DNA from: Candidatus Kapaibacterium sp.
Lineage (GTDB): Bacteria; Bacteroidota; Ignavibacteria; Kapaibacteriales; UBA7675
Length of the DNA stretch: 64,000 nt
Direction of reading: 5' to 3'
Assembly: GCA_028284775.1 (NCBI GenBank)
Contig: JANQRB010000021.1
Span: 1-64,000 of the forward strand
The notes beneath the pieces are model-generated. The model saw only the letters and a program-made list of their open reading frames with translations, was not told where the DNA came from and ran no database searches. Numbering within the stretch: the first letter of the stretch is position 1; each line of letters opens with the position of its first letter. The position numbers were made by a program, and so were the translations under genes. Below, piece after piece: positions 1-9,400 of this stretch.

Positions 1-2
1 AG

Positions 3-773
3 CACAAAAATGCCGAGTGCCGGAGTGTGCTGCGCTGGGTCCAGTATGTACTGGACAATTTCGCGACGGTGGCAGGTGTAGTGAAGGAGATTCAAGACAA
101 TGAAGCACCCACGCTGGTCGGTGCGCAAGTACCCGATGAGAGCTCGGATCCCAAAGAGGCGGAGTTACATCTCTCCATATCGGACCGGCACGGCGATTCC
201 GCTATCATCGAAGTGTTTGACGGCAAGTATCACGTCATGACATCACCGGAATACAGGGTAATGACCAACGACCCGCGCTTCGAAAAACAGTTACAGCTTA
301 ATGCCTACTGGCGCTGGCAATGGGATACCGTAAACAACACGCATCCGACCTTTACCCTGCCCGGTTCTACGTATTCACCGGACCGTTTTGCCCGGGCGGA
401 TTACTTTGTGAATAACCTGGAACGCATGACGAATGATGTCAACGCTGTGGCGCAAATGTTCTCGATTATTCGCAATGCCGCAGTACCCTTGGGTTATCAA
501 CCTGCAGAAAAAGACGGCGCGGATGAACCGAATATAGCGCAAACACTGTGGTCTACCGTTGCCGCGCATGACAGCCTGCGTTATTACTTCGGCGACGTCG
601 CGACGCCCAATATTTACTGGGCGGATTTAAAGGACAGAACTGCATTTCCCGGCGGACTCAAGGAAGGTAGCAGCCTTTTCCTTCCGAATAAACATAAAAA
701 CGGCGCTCCCATTTATTATGCGGGATGTACTAACAATGAGTTCCTTGCCACGACTGATCCTTTCGCCGGCTGA
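3..773 (+). CDS. Choloylglycine hydrolase family protein (linear amide C-N hydrolase), 5' end cut by window
   Basis: The reading frame is open to the left edge, so this is the C-terminal 256 residues of a longer protein. The text matches the Ntn-hydrolase family that includes bile salt hydrolases and penicillin V acylases, which cleave linear amide bonds. Visible family marks are SVLRWVQYVLDN near the left edge, the conserved Asn in VMTNDPRFEKQL, and the Arg in SPDRFARADYF. The catalytic N-terminal Cys lies outside the window, so activity and any signal peptide cannot be judged. The GTG at 27 is not the true start, because homology-like sequence continues upstream of it. Substrate is unknown; in non-gut bacteria these enzymes often act on N-acyl amides such as acyl-homoserine lactones. 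That last point is family knowledge, not something seen here. Confidence 0.85.
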   Translation, partial: HKNAECRSVLRWVQYVLDNFATVAGVVKEIQDNEAPTLVGAQVPDESSDPKEAELHLSISDRHGDSAIIEVFDGKYHVMTSPEYRVMTNDPRFEKQLQLNAYWRWQWDTVNNTHPTFTLPGSTYSPDRFARADYFVNNLERMTNDVNAVAQMFSIIRNAAVPLGYQPAEKDGADEPNIAQTLWSTVAAHDSLRYYFGDVATPNIYWADLKDRTAFPGGLKEGSSLFLPNKHKNGAPIYYAGCTNNEFLATTDPFAG

Positions 774-1615
774 TATTTGAGTATCAATCTCTGATGCAGC
801 GCCGCTCTGCAACCTAGTGTTCTTGCGATATCATATCCACCCACTCCTCCGGAACGACCTGAAGACGCCTAGGCATTCGTTACTGCCAAATGCCGCAGCG
901 CGGCGTCTTCACGGTCGTTCCCGGAATGTCTTCTCCGGCCAGAAGCCCCGATCCGACGTCTCACCCCAGGCAGGGAAAGGTCGTCACGATTATTCAAGCA
1001 TTTCAAACGGAGTCGAAAGATTGGGTGACCCACTAATTCGGTATTATCCCGACAACCAGGATACAGCGGAAACCCGCCGATCGGCTTTTACACTGCTGCC
1101 TATTTCCGTATAATTCTTCTCGCAGCCCGCCCTTCTTAGAGTGTCGGTATGTATACCACAATTTTGCTCGAAAGTACCGACCCTGACATAAGTGATATTC
1201 GTGCAGTGCTTATTCTACGCCTATCCGGCTCGGCACACTTAAAATAAACATGCATTAACATACTTTGATTTTTGAACGAGTTTTTCGAACTTATTGGGCA
1301 AATGTCTCTATGCAGACAGAGGGTGATGCTGCCAAGTTTGAAAATACGGAGAAAAAATTGAGATTCTATCTCTCCCATAAACCGGGAATAACCGGGAAAC
1401 AAGAGAATGGCAACCGTGGGAACCTCCAATCTCGTTAGCAGGTATTTGATACAGTGTATGCCTGATTTGCAGAATGCATTGGAGTTATGACAAACAGCAG
1501 AAAAAATATTGATTAGCCATCCACAGTGAAGGTCTAACCTGACAAAATATCATAACAAAATCATGCCGTAGCACATCAGACAAAATGAAGTTCTAAGTAC
1601 ATAAAAGACTTAAAT
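774..1615. other. Gene-free stretch
   Basis: About 840 bases without a convincing gene. Short open frames exist on both strands but have no family resemblance and poor codon texture. The only clear structure is the hairpin listed at 851-921. The right half (about 1480-1615) is AT-rich and precedes the DUF1428 gene, so a promoter is likely there, but I cannot place one. Confidence 0.6.
851..921. repeat. Long nested inverted repeat (hairpin)
   Basis: Arms at 851-869 and 902-921 are complementary over 19 bases, apart from one extra base in the right arm. An inner pair, GGCATT at 872-877 and AATGCC at 889-894, extends the structure. No T run follows, so it is not a standard intrinsic terminator. 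It could be a structured RNA, a processing site or the remains of a mobile element end. Confidence 0.6.
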
Positions 1616-1996
1616 ATGAGAAACTACATTGATGGATTCGTTCTTCCAATTCCTCGAAATTATATCGATGAATACAGAATGGCAGCTAATAAAGTAGCTG
1701 ATATTTGGAAAGAATATGGTGCTCTTGCTTACTTCGAATTCCTTGGCGACGATTTATTTTTAGAAGGCACAAAATCTTTTATCGAAAGCGTAGATGCAAA
1801 AGAGGACGAAGAAATTGTATTTGGTTGGGTTGTATTTCCTTCGAAAGAGGTACGTGATTTAGCGAACAAAAAAGTTCCCGCAGACCCAAGAATGGCAGAA
1901 ATAGTAGCGCCATTGACCAATCCTGAGAAGTTGATTTTTGACGCCGGCAGAATGGTCTACGGAGGATTCAAGGCTCTTGTACAATCGAGCGAATAG
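1616..1996 (+). CDS. DUF1428 family protein (YbaA-like)
   Basis: A 126-residue protein with the DUF1428 opening (YIDGFVLPIP, then a YRMAANK-like helix) and the family pattern ...GDDLFLEGTKSF...EEIVFGWVVFPSKEVRD... through to DAGRMVYGGFKAL. Length agrees with the family (about 115-130 residues). The fold is a small dimeric alpha/beta barrel. The biochemical role is not established; members are small cytosolic proteins of unknown function. The ATG start is followed at once by the conserved opening, which supports it. Base composition is more AT-rich than its surroundings. It appears monocistronic, with long gaps on both sides. Confidence 0.85.
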   Translation: MRNYIDGFVLPIPRNYIDEYRMAANKVADIWKEYGALAYFEFLGDDLFLEGTKSFIESVDAKEDEEIVFGWVVFPSKEVRDLANKKVPADPRMAEIVAPLTNPEKLIFDAGRMVYGGFKALVQSSE

Positions 1997-3413
1997 GTGA
2001 GAAATAAAGTAAAATAACCGGCTACAACTCGTCTTCCGCAACAAGCGGTCTATTTCGATTTCATTCACTTTGGAAGTGAACGCGAATTATTACTTCAGCG
2101 CCTCGCAGTTCTTATGCCCGGTCAATCCCATCAGCGACAAAGTCAGGCAGTTCATCGCTTAAAAGTTTCTCGTGTCTTTCCGCTCAGCGAATTTCGCGAG
2201 GGTACGAACATCGGAAAGCTAACCTGCAGGGCAAAAGCCAGCTCGAACGGCAGGACCAGACGACTAAGCTTGAGGCCATAGCTATTGCGGCGCATCTTTC
2301 GTCGAATGTCGCGCGAGGGCATTGCGCCGCCAAGGTCAAACTCTGCAACAATGAACGTAGGCTTAGCATGATCTGCTAACTGAGTCCATAAAACGCTCTG
2401 CATGTCAGGATGTAAGGAGGCTCTTACCAGCTTGGCCTAGATCTTTTTGAGACCGGTAGTCGGCGCAGCTGCATGCTCTTGTCTTTGCAAACGGTCACGA
2501 TCGGGAATACTCTCTCGATATTGCCAACGAGCTCGAATATCAGCGCACGTTCCCTAAAGTAATGACACGCTTCATGAGTAAATCTGCACGTTGGCTCAAT
2601 GCAACTGGCGCTGCAATCCAGTATTTAGTATTATCCAGCGTTTCCTGTGCCTTGGGGAATGCCGCTTGAAGGACGATTTCGGATTCACGTTGTAATCGCT
2701 GTCCGGATGAAGTCTCGCTCGTTGAGTTCTCCGATGTTAAGCCAAAGCATTTTGCGTCAACAGCTTGAACTGTAGTGTCGCCCTTTGCACACATCGGGAA
2801 TTGAATACGCCGGTCGGCAGCTAATCTCCGGCAGCCTGCTATCCTTGCCATCAGACGCTGCAGATCATAGACCTATGCAAAAAGGATCATTAACTCCTTT
2901 TGCATAGCAAAACAACAGGTAAAAGCAATAGAACCGACCTCTATGCAGTTGTGTTTACATTGTTCGACCGTCTGGGCCAGAAGTCAGCAACTCATTACTG
3001 TCACGATTGACTAAAAGCGGCGAGGAATCGCAGATCACAATAACTCAGCGCGTCAGGCTGTTGTGTTTTGCACCCATGATCCGTTTCATTCGTTAAGTCT
3101 ATTTCCAAACCACGAACTCTGTCATTTTTCATTCTCTATTGTCAGAATCCCGACCAACAATAATGGCAATGCAGTACAATGTATTGCTATTCTGCCGCGA
3201 AAACAGACGACAACCGACACTTCGCAATGCTTTGCTGATTGCGAACGGATGTCTTCTGTCCGAAGTCTCTTGACAGCAGATCGCAAGCCTTTGCGAATCG
3301 CCGAATCAGCTTATAGAAAATGCTCTTCCGCATCGGGAGACATGAACACCGCGCGCTCTGTACAGTAAACATTAATGTTTTATACTTGATAATAATTAGT
3401 GGAAGCCAACAAA
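1997..3413. other. Gene-free stretch upstream of the RHS gene
   Basis: About 1.4 kb with no recognisable gene on either strand. Short open frames at 2152-2403, 2540-2851 and 3063-3368 show no family features. A near-perfect hairpin sits at 2873-2907. The last 60 bases are AT-rich and probably carry the promoter for the RHS gene. The region may contain decayed coding sequence, but I could not identify any. Confidence 0.55.
2873..2907. repeat. AT-rich hairpin
   Basis: CTATGCAAAAAGGA at 2873-2886 pairs with TCCTTTTGCATAG at 2895-2907, with one bulged A and an 8-base loop. The stem is long for chance in a gene-free stretch. The arms hold A and T runs but there is no separate U tract, so terminator function is uncertain. 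Confidence 0.5.
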
Positions 3414-6400
3414 ATGAAGATCGAAATCAGGCTCAGCGTTGTTTTCATGATGTTTGCATTGCATGCTAAATCATTGGGTCAGGAACCAATGCCCTGCAGT
3501 CCCAATAGTTTCTTTGATAAAAACGGAATTGCCGAGTATATGGACTACAGCAGTTTTGGCTCCGGCAATCAGAGCGAATTAAGGCCGGTCGATCCGGTCT
3601 ATATTACAGTTCCCTATCTCTTCAATGAAACTGCTCACCACATAAAGATCATAGAATTTCCCGCCGAAGTCGAATCGGACAATCTGGTGCGAGACTTTGG
3701 CAACACAATCAAAGACATTCTGTTTTGGTATTCCTTCAATCTGCTGGACAAATCTCAGCCAATCACAGTCAGCTTCGAATTTCCGAGTTGCTGGGCATAT
3801 ACTAGTGAGCTGATATATACAATCGAGGAAGTCTCTAGTGGCGGATATTACCCCTGCGACGAAAATCAATGCTGCGTTATGACTTTTAACCTGGAGCCGG
3901 TCGATCCCCTCAATCCTAACACTACCTTTAAGCTGGCGGGTAAAACACTGATCAACAGTAGTTCTGCATGTCCTCCTCCAACTAACCCCGAAGAGCCTTG
4001 CGAGAATATCTGCTCCGTATTCAATGAAATAAACACTCACCTTGATCCACTGGATCATGCGCCCTGTTTTGAATCCTGCAGCAAGCGATCGATCGTCTAT
4101 CAGGGGAGCTACGGCAAGCAGGTCGAATATTCCGACAATGTTGGTAATACCATCCTTGTCAGGCCAAGCTATGAAGTTTCACGCTGCTCCAACGGCGAGT
4201 ATAATATCAGCCTTTTCGGGCTCGAAGTACTGAATGAGATTGAAGGCGACTTTGATTTGGTGGATCAGAGCGACCTCACCCGGTTTCTGATGGAGTATGC
4301 GATCGACAAACTGACCGGTTTTGACGAAAGCAACTTCACGATTAACTTTTTCATGCCTTGTTTGAACAAAAACCAGGAGGGCTACGAACTCTGCGATCCG
4401 CTTGAATGCTGCGAATTTACATTTGACATTCAGGTTAACGGTAATCCGAATAACCGAAAGAAAGAAATCAATAATGTGTTGTCTACCTGCGATGCAATGA
4501 CCTGGAGCGACAAAATACCGACGACGCTGGATTTCACACTCACGACGCCCATCAATACCGGCGGCTGGGATTTTCCGCTAACGAATTATATCAACCCGAT
4601 CGATCCGAGCGCGCGTAATTTAAGCTCGCGCTCGGTGGGCCAACTGAAAGGCGAGTTAAATGTAACACCGACTGGGGCAGCCATCTATACCGTCCCGCTG
4701 TTTGTCGCGCCGGGGACCGCTGAGATGCAGCCGAATCTGAGCCTCATCTACAATTCCCAGGCCGGTAACGGACTGGCCGGCTGGGGTTTTGATGTCGATG
4801 CGCTTTCCACAATCAAAAGGGTCGGCAAGAACAAATACCATGACGATGTCAATGAGAAGCTTCAATTTTCGAACCTCGATAAGTTATCCTTTGATGGTGA
4901 ACGCTTGATTGTGGTGGAAGGAGTGGAAGGTTTCGATGGCGCGGTTTATCAAACGCAGTCGGACAATTCCAGGAAAATATACCCTATGTTTTCGACGCCC
5001 AAAGGATATACCTGGTTCAAAGTAGAGTATAAAGACGGCAAGACCATTGAATACGGCAGAACCCTGGATTCGCGGCAAACATTGAAGAATGGTGTTGTGT
5101 CCTGGTACATCAGTAAAGTCATCGATGCAAACGGCAACTATATTGAATACGAATACATCGATAATGAAGGTCAGATCGTTTTGTCTGAAATACGCTACAC
5201 GGGCAATGTCGCCGAATTCCTTACGCCCTACGCACGGGTCAAATTCAACTATTCGATTAGAGAAGACAAAAACAAACACTATTTCGAAGGCGATTTGTCC
5301 ATCAGCGAATTGTTAATCGAGAGTATCGAATCCTGGATTGACAACAGTCTCGTGCGCAAGTATGAATTCAAATACATATTCGAGCACTTTTCCAAACTTC
5401 ATACTCTGACGGAAGTCGGAAAAAACGGCGAACAAAGAAACTCCCTGGTTTTTGAAAACTATGAGTTTCTTAAAGAGAAAACAGACATCGCCAAAGAGGT
5501 GGACGCGCATCCGATAGGCGGCCTGGCTAATGAGCAGTACAAGTACTATGTCTTTGGAGACTACAACGGCGATGGCGTGAAAGACCGTATTACGATCGAA
5601 CGGGATTACCTCCCCGGGGAAAACCAGGCGCGATGGCACCTGCAGTTCGGCTATCCGCGGACGCCGGATCAAAGCAGCGACATGTACTTCTTCGATCCGC
5701 CGGGCGGCCCAGCGACTTTTGTCACAGATGACTATGATAAATACAACCATGAATTGCTTCGCAAGTGGATATTTTCAGGCGACATAAATGGTGATGGATA
5801 CGACGACCTCATTGTTCCGATTTACAAGGAAAACGTCGATCCAACCTATGAAACTGCCCTCTTTAGTCTGGCACATAACTACAAAAAACTGTACTTCCAC
5901 ATCTATCTTTCGGACGGCAGCAAATTTGTTTACCAAAGCGCAAGCTCGTTTTGGCTGCAAGTAGGCGTCAATGATCATCCTAGAAACACCCAGTTTACAA
6001 TAGCCGGCATCAATTACAATGATTTTGACGACGACGGCGAGCTGGAAATCTGCGTATTTGGCTCCGATCGGGTGATGAGTACTCTCTTCCTACATGAACA
6101 TAAGAACCTCAAGATTGTGAACATCGAAATAATGAATCAGAATAATGCCTTGCTCGCAAGCCAGTCAATTATGGGAAATATCAAAACGCTGCACACGACG
6201 ATTAATAGCGACAATCCGATATCACTGATGGGAAGATTTAACTCCGACAATAAAACGGATCTCTACATTGGCGATCTTGATCTGCACCAGGATGGTTACT
6301 TTTATGAATTAAAGAGTAACGGCACTTTCGGATTGATTGACAATCTCCCAACCCTTGCCGTCGGCGGACCGAATGCGAATGCGGGAGACTTCAATGGCGA

Positions 6401-9400
6401 CGGCCTGACAGATCTTGTGTATTCGAATCGCGATTTCGGCGACAGACGGCGCAATCATATGGTGTTCATCCTGATCAACAACGGTGTCGGATTTAACAAC
6501 AGGCTGCGTGTCAGAGGCGACATCAACGGTTTAAAATCGGATCTGTATGTACAGCCATCAGAGGATAACTTCACGCCGGTAAAGGACAACAACTACCTGA
6601 TAGTGAATGACTTTAATGGCGACGGCCTTGACGACCTGCTACACTATCGCAGATTTCGCAATGATCAAATACCACCATTTGACAACGAAATTCACTTTAA
6701 TTTTTACTACTCGAAAGGTGATATCGAAGTCCTGGAAAATCCCGGTTTTTGGTTCCTGGATTTCACGCTTGAGGAAAACAATTATCAATTTGATGGAAGC
6801 AACAATGAACTATTAATCACTAACTTCAGCAAACGCGAAGCAGATCACGGAACCCGGTATCAATCCAGGTTTTATATCAGCGATTTCAATGATGACGGCA
6901 ATCTGGACTTTTATCTCGAAGATCTCGATGCAGGGGCGAACGACAGGCTGATTTCGCTGATCCCCGGTGAGCACGCCAATCACGTCAAGACGATCACGGA
7001 AAGCTTTAACAATAAGTGGGTCATCGATTACAAAGGGATGAACAACAGCCTTGTGTACCGCTATGGTCATTCTCAGCAATTTCCCCTGATCGAGTTTAAT
7101 TCCGGAATGATGTTGGTTGTCGGAACGGACTATTACAAAGCAAGCGACTACTCGAATCCCGTCATCAGCAAAGATTACCGATATGGACACGGGGTGCGGC
7201 ACAAAGACAAGGGTTTTCTGGGTTTTACGGAGTTTGAGGAATACAGATCAGACAATGAAACGCATCAAGTTGTCAGCCTTTATTACTTCGATATAGACCA
7301 GAGCAATCTCAACTCATTCGGCAAGAAGCTGTATGACCTCGATCTCGACTACAAACTTACCAACAGCAGTAATCTGACGAACAACGATTTTTGGTTCCTA
7401 GACAGGACAGATTACACCTATTCATATTCAATCAATCCCCAGACGGGAGTTTACAATAAATATATCAGCTCGGAAATTACGGAGCAGTTTGAGCAGAACA
7501 TTACAACCACAAAAACCGTCACGCAGGACCAGTACCACAATGTTCTGAGTGATAGAACCGAAATTGTCGATCTGAATTCGAACAATACGATCAGTCTCAG
7601 TGAAACGATTAATAGCTTCGAGCCCCTGGTTCCGGGCACATGGGCCAATCTCCTGAATAGCAGTATTACGAGCACGAAGCACTACGATGACAGTGAATTT
7701 TTCAAATTGAAGACGATGTTTACCTACAACAACGCCGGCAATCCCTTTCTTCCCGACAGCAAGACACTGGAAGACCTGAATCACACGAATCCAGACGAAG
7801 ATATCAGCCTCATTGAGTTCTATCAATACGATGGTTTTGGCAATACTATAGCGGTGAGCGAGTCCATATCGGACCCGCTCAACTCACAGCAATCCCGAAC
7901 GAGATTCGCGGCTTATGACAACAAGGGCCGGTTTATCGTAAGCGAGACCAATCCAATCGGACAAACAATCTCGAAAGAGTATGACATCATCGGGATGTTA
8001 ACGAGAGAGACCGATCTGGACGGCAATTTCAAAAGTTATAGTTATGATGGTTTCGGTGTTCTGACAGCAACCCAGGATAACTTCGGCTTTCTGCTGGAAG
8101 CAAACGCAGGCTGGGTCAGCAACCTGCCAAACGCCAGTGACTATCCCGGTGAAGCATTGATTTATGTGGAGAATACGCCGGCCCCGGGTGTTCCCGGTCC
8201 TACGGTCACTAATTTCATGAACTCACTCGAACAGATCATCAGAATTGAATCCGATGTCCTCACGAAAAACGGAATCAAAAAAGTCTGGACGGACAGAAGC
8301 TATACGAATGCCGCTAAAATCAAGTCGGAAACGACACCCTATTTTACGAGCGAAGTTCCCGAACGTATCAGCGAGTATAAATATGAAGCGGTTCTCGGCC
8401 AGGTGAGCGAAATCAATAATCGATCCTACGACAATTCCGAATCGCGGGTGACGACTTATGACTATGATCTGTCGAGCCGTAAAATAACGACAACGGACCC
8501 GGCCTTAAACACCAGCGTTGAAATCGTCGACGCGGCCGGCAATCTGATCGAATCGATTGACGCGGACAACAATTCCGTCCACAAACAGTATGCAAGCAAT
8601 GGAAAAGTCGCGCGGATCGAGACCGTGCTGGAAGACGGCGTCAACGGCGAGAAAATTGCCGTTGTCATCGAGTATGATAATTTCGGCCGTAAATCCAAGA
8701 TCCTTGATCCCGATGCCGGTGAATTCAGCTACAAGTACAATCCATTCGGCGAGCTAAGCGGGCAAAACAATAAAAGCGGATCGTTCACCTACACTTATGA
8801 TCAACTGGGTAGAAAGACGCAGGAAATCCATTATGACAATCTCGATGTTCTTCAGAATACGATTGATTTCAGCTATGTAAGCTCAGGGAACGGAACCGGC
8901 AAATTAGCTACGATTGCCGATGATGTCAGTACGACAAGTTTTGTCTACAACAGTGACGGCAAATTGACGAGCTCCAGCGAAACTATTGAAGCGTACCTGG
9001 ATGACAACAATAATGTGCTGGTCCCGCAGCAGGTATTCACGAGTTCATTTAGCTATGATTCTTATGGCAGAGTAAAAACTGAAAGCGCTGAATCCGGTCA
9101 TACATTCGAGTATTTTTATCATGCAACACGTGGGGATTTGGTCGATGTCAAAGAAAAAGAAGCCGGAGGAAGTTACAAGCAATTATGGAAATTTGTAGAT
9201 GCCGACCACTTCGGCCGCATAATCGAGTATCAACGCGGCGACGCGCTGATCGAAAACTTTAATGAATATGATGACCTCGGTTTTCCCCAAAAAGTGAGTT
9301 CGAACAAAAAGAGCAATCAGCTCAGCTATTTCCACGAGACCTATGTTTTTGATCACGCCAGCGGCAATTTAAGCTCGAGAACCCGCAATCTCATCGATAC

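Noticed and set aside
817..1113. 98-codon frame on the plus strand.
   Set aside because: It runs through the nested hairpin and has no family text, signal or ribosome site.
1136..1429. 97-codon frame on the minus strand.
   Set aside because: No family resemblance, unlikely composition, isolated in a gene-free stretch.
3399..3413. GTG start 15 bases upstream for the RHS gene.
   Set aside because: The ATG at 3414 gives a cleaner signal peptide; the extra MEANK would precede it without purpose.
7428..7826. Long minus-strand frames inside the RHS gene (several similar ones along it).
   Set aside because: They mirror the coding strand of a well-supported gene and have no independent support.
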